The translations under genes were made by a program, and so were the position numbers. From Streptomyces sp. NBC_01335 (GTDB taxonomy: Bacteria > Actinomycetota > Actinomycetes > Streptomycetales > Streptomycetaceae), in NCBI RefSeq assembly GCF_035953295.1, contig NZ_CP108370.1, forward strand, positions 4,369,001 to 4,433,000: a DNA stretch of 64,000 nt, in the 5' to 3' direction. Below the pieces are notes generated by a model, which was given only the letters and a program-made list of their open reading frames with translations, was not told the DNA's origin and made no database searches. The first letter of the stretch is position 1, and each line of letters begins with the position of its first letter. Of the stretch, positions 24,385 to 32,774 are shown one piece after another.

Positions 24385-25253
24385 GCCGGGTTGCCTTCCT
24401 GGTTCTGCGGGGCGGCCGGGGCGGCCGGGGTGTGCGGGGCGGCGGGGGTCAGGGTGTACCAGCCGTCGCGGGACATCGACGTGGCGGTGTACCCGTCGGC
24501 GAACGCCCGCGTGAAGACCTCGCGTACGGCGTGGCGCCAGCGCAGCGCGAGCGCGGGGTCGGCGGCGCGCAGCTCCACGACGTCGTCGGGGACCCGGCAG
24601 CGGAAGGTCGTCCCGGCGCGGACGGCGAGCGGGGCACCGTCGGGGGCGGTGGCGAGGACGACGGGCGTACCGGCTGCGGGCCCGGCCGTCTCCGAGGGGG
24701 TGCGGTCCCCCTCCGCCAGGTCCCAGGTGACGGTGAGGCGGTCGCTCTCGTCGCCGTCGTTCAGCCCGTCGGCCATCGGGCCGTAGAAGTCCACCAGGTA
24801 CTCGGTGCCCGCGCCGCCCAGTTTCACCAGGTTGAAGCGGGCGTTGCGGCCCACCAGCGGGTCGAACGTCCAGCGCATGGTGCGGGCACCCCGGTCGAGG
24901 GCCCAGACCCGCTGCGCCTGTTTCACGGCGAGCCCCACGCCGCGGTCGCTGGTGCGGGCGGCGGCCACGAAGGAGTACACGTCCCAGGCCGACGGCTCCC
25001 CGAACACGGCGACGGCCGCGCCGCACAGTTCGCCCTGCCCGGTGTACGCGGCGTGCACCGCGCCACCCGCGTGCACGAGGCTGTGCAGCACCTCGGCCGG
25101 GTAGGGCGGAGTGCTGCGCGGGGTCTGCCACACGTCGCTGAAGAAGTCGGCGACGGCCGCGATGCCGGGCACGTCGTGGACGGTGCGGGTGGTGACTCCG
25201 GCCGCGCGCGCGGCGGCCGCGGCTCGGTCGCGTACTGCGGGTGTCGCTGTCAT
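24381..25253 (-). CDS. GNAT-family N-acyltransferase (COG3375-like), probable amino-acid N-succinyltransferase
   Basis: 290 aa. The ATG at 25253 is chosen because GGAGA lies 8 nt upstream; a GTG at 25310 would run into the divergent promoter. Features are FFSDVWQTP near residue 40, GELCGAAVAVFGEP, the acetyl-CoA-type loop RTSDRGVGLAVKQAQRVWAL, and MRWTFDPLVGRNARFNLVKL. This pattern belongs to the COG3375 group that travels with N-acylamino-acid racemases. In those clusters the enzyme succinylates D-amino acids so the racemase can act. The C-terminal 25 residues are Pro/Ala-rich. It forms an operon with the racemase and is divergent from the PucR gene. Confidence 0.75.
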   Translation of the reverse strand: MTATPAVRDRAAAAARAAGVTTRTVHDVPGIAAVADFFSDVWQTPRSTPPYPAEVLHSLVHAGGAVHAAYTGQGELCGAAVAVFGEPSAWDVYSFVAAARTSDRGVGLAVKQAQRVWALDRGARTMRWTFDPLVGRNARFNLVKLGGAGTEYLVDFYGPMADGLNDGDESDRLTVTWDLAEGDRTPSETAGPAAGTPVVLATAPDGAPLAVRAGTTFRCRVPDDVVELRAADPALALRWRHAVREVFTRAFADGYTATSMSRDGWYTLTPAAPHTPAAPAAPQNQEGNPA

Positions 25254-25287
25254 GTCTTGAGTCTCCGCGCGCTCCTCCCCGAACTGG

Positions 25288-25317
25288 TTGTCCGGAGGGA
25301 CAAGCGCCACCTAGAGT
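25288..25317 (+). promoter_or_regulatory. Promoter of the PucR gene overlapping a palindromic operator candidate
   Basis: The palindrome TTGTCC-ggag-GGACAA spans 25288-25303. Its left arm TTGTCC also works as a -35 element, with TAGAGT at 25312-25317 as a -10 at 18-bp spacing, reading toward the PucR start at 25394. The site lies 35-50 bp upstream of the divergent GNAT start, so one bound regulator could control both directions. A single GGCCAAAG half-site at 25330-25337 recurs as a full palindrome upstream of the permease (29686-29709). Confidence 0.5.
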
Positions 25318-25393
25318 CGTGTTGCGATCGGCCAAAGTCGGGGCCGCCGGTGAACCGGCGAGCCGCGCACCGCGCCCTGTGAATCGAGGCCCC

Positions 25394-27157
25394 ATGGACG
25401 CCCCCACCCTCAGCGATCTGCTCGACGTGCTCGGCGGGTCGTCCGTACGGGCGCTCGCCTCCCCCGGCGGACTCGGAGTGCGGGTCGGCGAGATCCTGCT
25501 GTACGACGCCGACGCGGCGCTCCCGCCCGCCCCGGGCGCCGTGCTCCTCGCGGTCGGGGTACGGCCCCCGGCGGCGGGCCCCCTGCTGCACGCCGCGGCA
25601 GCCGCCGGCATGGCGGCCGTGGTCGTACGGGGTGCGGACGGGCCGGCCGAGGCGGCCCGGGAGGCCGGGATCGCGCTGCTCGCGGTCGACGAGGACGCGG
25701 CCTGGCACCGCGTCCACCTGCTGCTCTCCTCGGCCGTGGGCGCACGCTCCGGGGGCACGCCCTCCGCCGCCGGGGACCTGTTCGCCCTGGCCGACGCCAT
25801 CGCCGCCGCGACCGGCGGGGCCACCGCCGTCGAGGACCCGCGCCAGCGCATCCTCGCCTACTCCACCGTGCCCGGGCAGGCCGTGGACGAGGACCGGCGG
25901 CAGGGCATCCTCGGCCTCCAGGTCCCCGACAGCCCGGAGAACGCCGAGCAGTACCGGGCCATGTTCGCCGCCCCGGCACCCCTGCGGCTCCCCGCGCTCG
26001 ACGCCGGCAACCTGCCCCGGATCGCCGTCGCCGTACGGGCGGGCGGCGAGACGCTCGGCTCGGTCTGGGTGGTCGACGGCGGGACGCTCGCCCCCGACGC
26101 GGAGGAGGCCCTCGCCCAGGGCGCCTCCACGGCGGCCCTGTTGCTGCTGCGGGCCCGCGCCGCGCAGGAGCTCGCCCGGCATCTGGGCGGTGACCTGCTG
26201 CGTCGGGTCCTGGACGGCACGGTCGACCCGGCCGGAGCCGCACACCGCCTCGGCCTCGGCGAGGGCACCGATCCGGTGCGGGTGGCGGCGTTCGTCCCGG
26301 CGGGTGCCGGCACCGCGCCGGACGTCGAGCAGACGGCGCTGCGCCTGCTCGATCTCGTGCGGCTCCAGTGCGAGGCGCGGTACGGGCGGCACGCCTGCGT
26401 CCTCGTCGACGGGGTGGTGTACGCGCTGTTTCCGGCGGTCGGCGAGCGGGGCGCGGCCCGGCACCGGCAGCTCGCGCAGGACATCGTGGAGCGGGCCGCC
26501 CAGGCCCTGCGGATGCCGGTACGCGGCGGCCTCGGAGCGCTGGTCGCGGGGCTGGCACGGGTGGCGGACTCCCGGGCCGACGCCGACCTGGTCCTGCGCT
26601 GCCTCGACGACGGGCGTCCGGTCGCGCTCGTGGAGGACGTACAGCCCCGGGTGACCCTGCTGCGCCTCGGCGAACTGACGGCCGGGCGGCGGGAGTTCGA
26701 GGGCGGCGCCTGGGCGCGGACGGTGGCGCACGACGCGGCGCACGGCACCGAGTACGCCCGCACGGTGCTGGCCTGGCTCGACGCGGGGTGCGACATGGCG
26801 GGCGCGGCCGAGCGGCTCGCCGTGCACCCCAACACCTGCCGGTACCGCCTGAGGCAGGCCCGGGAGCACGTCGGCCTGGACCTGGACGACCCTGACGAGC
26901 GGCTGGTGCTCTGGCTGAGCGCCCGGCTGTCCGGCTCCGTTCAGGCGCCGCCCAGCCAGGCGGCGAGCTGCTCCTCGCACCGCGCGAGCTGGTCCACCGG
27001 GACGAACTCCCCGGGCGTGTGCGCCAAGGAGGGGTCGCCGGGGCCGAAGTTCAGCGCGGGCACGCCCAGTTCGGTGAACCGGGCCACGTCGGTCCAGCCC
27101 AGCTTGGGGCGCGGCTCGACGCCGAGCACGCCGACCAGCGAGGCGACCGCCGGGTGA
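25394..27157 (+). CDS. PucR-family transcriptional regulator with an unusual antisense-overlapping C-terminal extension
   Basis: 587 aa from the ATG at 25394. The N-terminus is the purine-catabolism/PucR domain (TLSDLLDVLGGSSVRALASP), followed by a GAF/CdaR-like middle region and a C-terminal helix-turn-helix: LDAGCDMAGAAERLAVHPNT and CRYRLRQAREHVGLDLDDPD. The family normally ends soon after the LVLWLSARL seen here (near residue 513). Instead the frame continues about 75 residues and runs 217 bp antisense through the 3' end of the M20 peptidase gene. The extension (SSHRASWSTGTNSPGVCAKE) looks like non-selected antisense translation, so a lost stop or small frameshift is possible. It lies between the two halves of the amino-acid gene set and is their likely regulator. 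Confidence 0.82.
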   Translation: MDAPTLSDLLDVLGGSSVRALASPGGLGVRVGEILLYDADAALPPAPGAVLLAVGVRPPAAGPLLHAAAAAGMAAVVVRGADGPAEAAREAGIALLAVDEDAAWHRVHLLLSSAVGARSGGTPSAAGDLFALADAIAAATGGATAVEDPRQRILAYSTVPGQAVDEDRRQGILGLQVPDSPENAEQYRAMFAAPAPLRLPALDAGNLPRIAVAVRAGGETLGSVWVVDGGTLAPDAEEALAQGASTAALLLLRARAAQELARHLGGDLLRRVLDGTVDPAGAAHRLGLGEGTDPVRVAAFVPAGAGTAPDVEQTALRLLDLVRLQCEARYGRHACVLVDGVVYALFPAVGERGAARHRQLAQDIVERAAQALRMPVRGGLGALVAGLARVADSRADADLVLRCLDDGRPVALVEDVQPRVTLLRLGELTAGRREFEGGAWARTVAHDAAHGTEYARTVLAWLDAGCDMAGAAERLAVHPNTCRYRLRQAREHVGLDLDDPDERLVLWLSARLSGSVQAPPSQAASCSSHRASWSTGTNSPGVCAKEGSPGPKFSAGTPSSVNRATSVQPSLGRGSTPSTPTSEATAG

Positions 27158-28044
27158 TCGAGGCCCGGCAGCGCACCCGCCACGGCCTCCGTCACCACGA
27201 ACGCGTACTCCTCCGGCGGGAACCGGTCCTCCGGGAAGAGGGACCGTACGTACTCCTCCGCCTCCTTCGGCGAACGGCTCGGCGCGAAGCGGGCGTTGAG
27301 GGAGATGACACAGCTGTCGGGGACGACGTTCCCGGCCACTCCGGCGCGGACCGCGACGGCGTTGAGTCCTTCCCGGTACTCCAGCCCGTCGATGAGGACC
27401 CGCTCCGGCGTGTGGTCGGCGAGGCGCTGGAGCACCTGGGCGGCGCGGTGCGCGGCGTTGACGCCCATCCAGGCCCGCGCGGTGTGGGCGCGGGCGCCCC
27501 GCACGGTGATGTCGGCGCTCAGCACACCCTGGCAGCCGGCCTCGACGCCCGCGTCGGACGGCTCCATCAGGATCGCGAGGCCGGCGTCGAGCAGCAGCTC
27601 GGGGCGTTCGGCGGCGATGCGGTGCAGCCCGTTGCGGTCGCCCTCGACCTCCTCGCACTCGTAGAAGACGTAGGTGAGGTCGCGGGCCGGTGCGGTGAGC
27701 GCCGCCGCCAGCCGCAGGGCGACCGCGACACCGCCCTTCATGTCGCAGGCGCCGAGTCCGTACAGCCGCTCGCCGTCGAGCCGGGCGGGCAGGTTGTCCG
27801 CGACGGGCACGGTGTCCAGGTGCCCGGCGAGGATCACCCGCTCGGGGCGGCCGAGCGTCGTGCGGGCGACGACGGAGTGGCCGATCCGCTCCACGCTCAG
27901 GTGGGGCAGGGCGCGCAGGGCGGCTTCGACGGCGTCCGCGAGGGGGCCCTCCTCGCCGCTCTCGGAGGGGAGGTCGACGAGGGCGCGGGTCAGCGCGACG
28001 GTGTCGGCGGTGAGGTCGAGCGCTACGGGGAGCCCGGCGGTCAC
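26941..28044 (-). CDS. M20-family metallopeptidase, DapE-like N-acyl amino acid deacylase
   Basis: 367 aa; GTG start at 28044 overlapping the permease stop (GTGA). Zinc-site motifs are present: LAGHLDTVPV, GLGACDMKGGVAVALRLAA (bridging Asp), FYECEEVEGDRNGL (catalytic Glu and ligand) and the C-terminal His in PSLAHTPGEFVPV. The family removes acyl groups, often succinyl, from amino-acid nitrogen; close relatives are annotated as succinyl-diaminopimelate desuccinylase. With the racemase and GNAT genes beside it, deacylation of N-succinyl-L-amino acids is the most economical role. A true DapE in lysine biosynthesis cannot be excluded. Its last 217 bp are overlapped antisense by the PucR reading frame. 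Confidence 0.82.
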   Translation of the reverse strand: MTAGLPVALDLTADTVALTRALVDLPSESGEEGPLADAVEAALRALPHLSVERIGHSVVARTTLGRPERVILAGHLDTVPVADNLPARLDGERLYGLGACDMKGGVAVALRLAAALTAPARDLTYVFYECEEVEGDRNGLHRIAAERPELLLDAGLAILMEPSDAGVEAGCQGVLSADITVRGARAHTARAWMGVNAAHRAAQVLQRLADHTPERVLIDGLEYREGLNAVAVRAGVAGNVVPDSCVISLNARFAPSRSPKEAEEYVRSLFPEDRFPPEEYAFVVTEAVAGALPGLDHPAVASLVGVLGVEPRPKLGWTDVARFTELGVPALNFGPGDPSLAHTPGEFVPVDQLARCEEQLAAWLGGA

Positions 28045-29519
28045 GACTGGTGCTCCTTCGCCCGCTCGTGGGAGAGGGCCCGGGCCTTCGTACCGTTCAG
28101 CGCGGAGTGCTTCATCCCGTACAGCGCGTAGACGGCCAGCCCGACCACCATCCACACCGCGAAGGTGATCCAGGTGTCCGAACCGAGGCTGAAGAGCATG
28201 TACACGCAGCAGATCACGCCGAGCACCGGCACCACCGGCGAGAACGGCACCCGGAAGCTGCGGGGCGCGTCCGGGTTGCGGCGGCGCAGCAGGACGACGG
28301 CGATGTTGACCAGGCCGAACGCGAAGAGCGTGCCGATGCTGGTGGCGTCCGCGAGGCTGCCCAGCGGGACGAGCGCGGCGAGTACGGCGATGAACGAGGA
28401 GACGATCACCGTGTTGGCGCGCGGCACCCCGCTCTTCGCGTGGACCCGGGAGAAGACCGGCGGCATCAGCCCGTCGCGGGACATGGAGAAGAGGATGCGG
28501 ATCTGCCCGTACTGGACGGTGAGCACCACGCTGGTGGTCGCCACGACCGCGCCGATCGACAGCAGGATCGGCCAGAGGCTGCCGCCGCCGACGGCCCGCA
28601 CGAGGACCTCGCTGAGCGTGGCCTCGGTGCCCTCGAAGAGGCCCCACGGCATGGCGCCGAGCGCGGCCACCGCGACCACGACGTAGAGGAAGGTGACCAG
28701 GGCGAGCGAGAGGATGATCGCGCGCGGCAGGTCGCGCTGCGGGTTCCTCGCCTCCTCGCCGGCGGTCGAGGCGGCGTCGAAGCCGATGTACGAGAAGAAG
28801 AGCGAGGCGGCGCCCGCGCTCATCCCGGCGGCGCCGAGCGGGAAGAGCGGCGTGAAGTTGCCCGCGCGGAACGCGGTGAACGCGACGGCGCAGAACATCA
28901 CCAGGGCGGCCACCTTCACGCCCACCATGATCACGTTGGCTACGGCGCTCTCCTTGGCGCCGCGCAGCAGCACCACCATGGAGAGGACGACGATGACGGC
29001 GGCCGGCACGTTGACGACTCCGCCCGCGCCGGGCGGGGCGGCGAGCGAGTCGGGGAGGGTGACGCCGAAGACCAGGTCGAGCAGCTCGTTGACGTACTGG
29101 CCCCAGCCCACGGCGACCGCCGCGACCGACACCCCGTACTCCAGGATGAGACACCAGCCGCACACCCAGGCGACGAGCTCCCCGAGGGTGGCGTACGTGT
29201 AGCTGTACGAGGAACCCGAGCGCGGGATCATGCCCGCGAGCTCGGCGTAGGACAGGGCCGAGAAGAGCGCGGTGACGCCGGCCAGGACGAAGGAGACGAT
29301 GATCGCGGGGCCCGCCTCGGGCACCGCCTCGCCGAGGACCACGAAGATGCCGGTGCCGAGGGTGGCGCCCACGGAGAGCAGGGTCAGCTGCCACATGCCC
29401 ATCGTGCGCCGCAGCTCACTGCCGGACGGCACTTCGGCGGACACGTCCTGCCGCCTGGTCAGCCTGTGCTTCAGGCCGCCACCGGGACCGTTGCCCGGCA
29501 TCGTCCGGACCGTCTCCAT
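28041..29519 (-). CDS. APC-superfamily amino acid permease
   Basis: 492 aa from the ATG at 29519 with AGGAG about 8 nt upstream. About 12 hydrophobic helices are evident. Motifs of the amino-acid/polyamine/organocation family include LLSVGATLGTGIFVVLGEAV in helix 1, SALSYAELAGMIPRSGSSYS, FFSYIGFDAASTAGEEARNP in helix 6, and RILFSMSRDGLMPPVFSRVH. The short N-terminal tail is cytoplasmic and basic. It is closest to cationic amino-acid transporter-like proteins by pattern. It is translationally coupled to the deacylase, so it probably imports the substrate for the racemisation genes. Confidence 0.9.
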   Translation of the reverse strand: METVRTMPGNGPGGGLKHRLTRRQDVSAEVPSGSELRRTMGMWQLTLLSVGATLGTGIFVVLGEAVPEAGPAIIVSFVLAGVTALFSALSYAELAGMIPRSGSSYSYTYATLGELVAWVCGWCLILEYGVSVAAVAVGWGQYVNELLDLVFGVTLPDSLAAPPGAGGVVNVPAAVIVVLSMVVLLRGAKESAVANVIMVGVKVAALVMFCAVAFTAFRAGNFTPLFPLGAAGMSAGAASLFFSYIGFDAASTAGEEARNPQRDLPRAIILSLALVTFLYVVVAVAALGAMPWGLFEGTEATLSEVLVRAVGGGSLWPILLSIGAVVATTSVVLTVQYGQIRILFSMSRDGLMPPVFSRVHAKSGVPRANTVIVSSFIAVLAALVPLGSLADATSIGTLFAFGLVNIAVVLLRRRNPDAPRSFRVPFSPVVPVLGVICCVYMLFSLGSDTWITFAVWMVVGLAVYALYGMKHSALNGTKARALSHERAKEHQS

Positions 29520-30008
29520 GGCACCGCTCCTCTCGCCCCGCGCTGGTTGGTGTGCCCGGCGGATCATGGCCGGACGCCACTGGGTGGTGCCCGGCGGATC
29601 GCCGCCGGACGCCACTGGTCGTCGACCTGATCATGCTGAGTGCCGACCGTGCGGGGGTGAGAATATCCGCCAGAGAGTTTCGAGGCTCTTTGGCCTTTCG
29701 GCCAAAGAGGGCCGTGGCGGGTGATCGACGGGAGGTGTGGCCCACCTCGGCGGAACGGTTGCATCCGCTTCGGTGCCGGCGGGTCGGCGGGTCCGGGGGA
29801 GTGGCGGCATCCTCGCAGGTCACCGCCAACTCGTCGGAAGCGGACTGCCGCTGAGCGGGCCGGGCGGCGCCGGGACCTTGCCTCGGCCGTGTCGTCCGGC
29901 GGCCGGTCGGGGCGGCCCGGGGAGCCCGGCCGGGCGTCCCCCCGGTGGCCCCGGGCCGCCCGCCGGATGCGCGGCCGGGCGTGACGTACTCCACGGCCCG
30001 GGGGTCCG
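29520..30008. other. 489-bp intergenic region with repeats and a hairpin; no gene seen
   Basis: It lies upstream of the leftward permease gene and past the 3' end of the thioesterase. Near 29560-29620 a unit CCCGGCGGATC....CCGGACGCCACTGG occurs twice in tandem. The perfect palindrome at 29686-29709 is listed separately. AT-richer sequence at 29630-29700 (GAGAATATCCGCCAGAGAG) may contain the permease promoter. Open frames here have no plausible start or codon pattern. Confidence 0.45.
29686..29709. promoter_or_regulatory. Perfect 10-bp palindrome upstream of the permease operon
   Basis: CTCTTTGGCC at 29686-29695 and GGCCAAAGAG at 29700-29709 flank a TTTC loop. It could be a terminator for the thioesterase, 300 bp downstream of that gene, or an operator: the half-site GGCCAAAG also occurs at 25330-25337 beside the PucR promoter. 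The second reading would let one regulator control both halves of the amino-acid locus. Confidence 0.45.
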
Positions 30009-30773
30009 CTACGCGTCGATGCGCGCCAGGGCGCCGGTGATCGTCGCGAGTACGGCGCGGGACTCGGGCTCCAGGAAGAAGTGGCCGCCGGGGAAGGTGT
30101 GCACGGTGCAGGTCCCGGTGGTGTGGTGGCGCCAGGCGTCGGCCTCCTCGACGGTGGTGAGCGGGTCCTCGGAGCCGGTCAGCACGGTGAGGGGGGAGCG
30201 CAGGACGGTGCCGGGCGGGCAGTGGTAGTTCTCGAGCGCGCGGTAGTCGCCCCGGACGGCGGGCAGCACCAGGCCGACGATCTCGGGGTCCGCCAGCAGC
30301 TCGGTGTGCGTCCCGCCGAGCCGCCTGATCCGCGCGAGGAGACCCGCGTCGTCCAGCGAGCCGACCGGCTGCCCCGGCGGGCGGCGGGTGTCCGGGGCGC
30401 TGCGGCCGGAGAGGAAGAGCATCAACGGCGGCTCGACGCCGCTCAGTTCCCGCAGCCTGGCCACCTCGAACGCCAGTGAGGCGCCCATGCTGTGGCCGAA
30501 GAAGGCCAACGGGCCTGGCAGGGTCAGGAGTTGCCGGTGGATTGCCTCGGCGAGCTCGCCGAGGTCCTCGACGCACGGCTCGGAGAAGCGGTCCTGCCGC
30601 CCCGGGTACTGGACGGCCACCACCCCGACCGAGGGCGCGAGGGCCGCCGAGAACGGGTGGAACCAGCCGGCGGAGCCGCCGGCGTGCGGGAAGCACACCA
30701 GGGTCACGGCGTCCGCCCCGGCGGCGTGGTAGCGGCGGAGCCAGGGGGTGTTCCCCGTGTGCGGTGCGGTCAT
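30009..30773 (-). CDS. Type II thioesterase (alpha/beta hydrolase)
   Basis: 254 aa from the ATG at 30773. Catalytic features are the nucleophile elbow AFFGHSMGASLAFEVARL, the Asp in LTVLTGSEDPLTTVEEADAW and the His in HTFPGGHFFLEPES. VCFPHAGGSAGWFHPFSAAL is the usual oxyanion-hole region. Type II thioesterases hydrolyse misprimed acyl groups from NRPS or PKS carrier proteins. No carrier protein, NRPS or PKS gene is within the window, so it is an orphan here. The gene is monocistronic and divergent from the VTC operon. Confidence 0.9.
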   Translation of the reverse strand: MTAPHTGNTPWLRRYHAAGADAVTLVCFPHAGGSAGWFHPFSAALAPSVGVVAVQYPGRQDRFSEPCVEDLGELAEAIHRQLLTLPGPLAFFGHSMGASLAFEVARLRELSGVEPPLMLFLSGRSAPDTRRPPGQPVGSLDDAGLLARIRRLGGTHTELLADPEIVGLVLPAVRGDYRALENYHCPPGTVLRSPLTVLTGSEDPLTTVEEADAWRHHTTGTCTVHTFPGGHFFLEPESRAVLATITGALARIDA

Positions 30774-31053
30774 CTTGCTGCCTCTTCCCGTCCGTTCCCT
30801 TGCCGGGACACGTTTCCCCGCATTCTTTCGCGGGCCGTCCCGTAGTGGATCCCGTACGTGATCAATGCCCATCGGCTCGCGGGGGAACCCGTGCCGGGAT
30901 CCGGAGGGCCGCACCGGTCGGCGGTCGACTCACGTTCACCGTGTGTTCATTTCGTGTACTCAGCTCATTCAGATAAGGATTTCATAAGTTCCTCATCTTT
31001 TGCCGATTCCTTACCTGGAGGAAGAAGACAAGCGAACGGCACGAAGGGGAGCC
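30774..31053. promoter_or_regulatory. Divergent promoter region upstream of the VTC operon
   Basis: The stretch 30940-31015 is markedly AT-richer than its surroundings (ATTTCGTGTACTCAGCTC, GATAAGGATTTCATAAG). This is a rare feature in this chromosome and marks the likely promoter for the rightward operon. No single -35/-10 pair stands out. Confidence 0.35.
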
Positions 31054-32100
31054 ATGACTGGCTGGCTGGGGCGACTGCGTCCAGGGGCTCGTGGCACGAA
31101 GGCCGTCGAGCGGGGAAGGGCCGGTACGGCGGCCGGAGCGGCCGGAGCGGCCGGAGCCGCGAGCGCGTCCGCCAGGACCGGGCCGGGGCCGGGGGCAGGG
31201 CCGGGGTCCGGCCTCGCGGGCGAGGAGGCCCTGCGGGTGGCCAGCAGGCTGCACGCCTTCAACCGGTACGAGCTCAAGTACCTGGTCCCCGTCGAGCAGG
31301 CGGCCGAGATCCGGGACGAGCTGGGCGAGCGCATGGACCGCGACCCCCACAGCCCGGTGGGCGGTTACGGCGTCTGGAGCCTCTACTACGACACCCCTCA
31401 ACTCCGGTTCTACTGGGAGAAGATCGAGGGCCTGAAGTTCCGCCGTAAGCTCCGCATCCGGCACTACGGCGACCTGGACGGGATCACCGACGCCTCGCCG
31501 GTCTGCGTCGAGATCAAGCAGCGGGTCAACCGGGTCACCCAGAAGCGCCGCATCACGCTCCCGTACGAGACGGCCCGGCGGATGTGCGACGACCGGCAGA
31601 TGATCGAGCACTCGCCGAAGGAAGCCGCCTTCGTCGAGGAGGTCCTCGAGCTCGCCGTACGCCTCAACCTCCAGCCCACCGCCATCACCGGCTACCAGCG
31701 CGAGGCCCTGGTCGGCCGCGACCAGGACACCGGTCTGCGGGTCACCTTCGACCGGCGCATCCGGGGCCGTGACCGGGACTTCCACTTCGGCACCGCCGAC
31801 GCGGAGAACCGCTTCACGATCCCGCCGCACATGTCGGTCATGGAGATCAAGGTCAACGAGCGCACCCCGCACTGGATCACCGACCTCGCCGCCCGCCGCG
31901 ACCTCAGCCTGATCCGCGTGTCCAAGTACGTCCAGTCCATCGAGGCGTTCGGGCTCGCGCCCCGCTCGGTGTTCCACGTACGGGAGGAAGACCTCCCGCC
32001 GGCTCCGGCCCACCACACCACCGGCGATGGAACCCCGTTCGCCGTTTCCCCCACCCGACTCCCCGCACCGGGGCGCCCGACGGAGGCTGTCCGCCCGTGA
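31054..32100 (+). CDS. VTC-domain polyphosphate polymerase-like protein
   Basis: 348 aa; the ATG at 31054 has AAGGGGAG just upstream. After a 55-residue low-complexity Gly/Ala/Arg N-terminus comes a triphosphate-tunnel VTC domain. The basic and acidic tunnel strands are readable: AFNRYELKYLVP, WSLYYDTP, FRRKLRIRHYGDLD, CVEIKQRVN, TGYQREALVG, LRVTFDRRI, MEIKVNERTPHW and SLIRVSKYVQSI. Yeast Vtc4 with this domain makes polyphosphate; bacterial members are assumed to do so but few are tested. The last codons overlap the DUF4956 start (GTGA at 32097-32100). Confidence 0.85.
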   Translation: MTGWLGRLRPGARGTKAVERGRAGTAAGAAGAAGAASASARTGPGPGAGPGSGLAGEEALRVASRLHAFNRYELKYLVPVEQAAEIRDELGERMDRDPHSPVGGYGVWSLYYDTPQLRFYWEKIEGLKFRRKLRIRHYGDLDGITDASPVCVEIKQRVNRVTQKRRITLPYETARRMCDDRQMIEHSPKEAAFVEEVLELAVRLNLQPTAITGYQREALVGRDQDTGLRVTFDRRIRGRDRDFHFGTADAENRFTIPPHMSVMEIKVNERTPHWITDLAARRDLSLIRVSKYVQSIEAFGLAPRSVFHVREEDLPPAPAHHTTGDGTPFAVSPTRLPAPGRPTEAVRP

Positions 32101-32774
32101 ATTTCGACCTGCAGGACCTGAGCGGCACATTCAGTGTCATGGACATCGTCCTGGCGATGACCCTGTCCTTCGTGCTCTCCACCGTGATCGGTTACGTCTA
32201 CCGGGCCACGCACAAGAACGTCTCGTACAGCCAGTCGTACGTCCAGACCCTGGTCATCGTCGGCATGGTCGTCGCCCTGATCATGCTGGTCGTGGGCTCC
32301 AACCTGGCGCGCGCCTTCTCCCTCGTCGGCGCGCTGTCCGTGGTCCGCTTCCGCAACGCGGTCAAGGAGACCCGGGACGTCGGCTTCATCTTCCTGGTGA
32401 TGGCGATCGGCATGGCGTGCGGCGCGCGCTTCTACACCCTGGCGGCGGTCGGTGGCGTCGTCATCGCGCTGATCATCTTCCTGATGAGCCGGTTCGACCT
32501 GTTCGCCCTCAACGTGCAGCGCCAGGTCGTCAAGGTCCAGCTCCCCGCCGGTGAGGACCACACCCAGAGCATCCAGGACGTACTGCTGCGCCTGACCGAC
32601 GAGTTCGAGCTGGTGAGCACCGAGTCCATCCGGGGCGGCACGCTGACCGAGGTGTTCTACACCGTGCGCATCAAGAAGGGCCACGAGCCCGGTGAGCTGG
32701 TCGCCGCGCTCCAGGAGCGCACGAGGGGCCAGCGCGTCACCGTGCTCACCGGTTACGACCAGACGGACCTGTGA
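32097..32774 (+). CDS. DUF4956 membrane protein
   Basis: 225 aa from a GTG at 32097. About four transmembrane helices occupy the first 140 residues (VLAMTLSFVLSTVIGYVYRA, TLVIVGMVVALIMLVVGSNL, FIFLVMAIGMACGARFYTLA, GGVVIALIIFLMSRFDLF). Between helices 2 and 3 is the conserved RAFSLVGALSVVRFRNAVKE that marks DUF4956. The C-terminal 80 residues are a soluble ferredoxin-like domain with Asp/Glu pairs. It is coupled on both sides, to the VTC gene and to the CotH gene (GTGATG at 32771-32776). This gene trio recurs in actinobacteria, so it likely forms one membrane complex. Confidence 0.85.
   Translation: MNFDLQDLSGTFSVMDIVLAMTLSFVLSTVIGYVYRATHKNVSYSQSYVQTLVIVGMVVALIMLVVGSNLARAFSLVGALSVVRFRNAVKETRDVGFIFLVMAIGMACGARFYTLAAVGGVVIALIIFLMSRFDLFALNVQRQVVKVQLPAGEDHTQSIQDVLLRLTDEFELVSTESIRGGTLTEVFYTVRIKKGHEPGELVAALQERTRGQRVTVLTGYDQTDL

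Noticed and set aside
25254..25310. Upstream GTG at 25310 as the GNAT start
   Set aside because: It would place coding sequence over the palindrome and PucR promoter, and the ATG at 25253 has a better ribosome-binding site.
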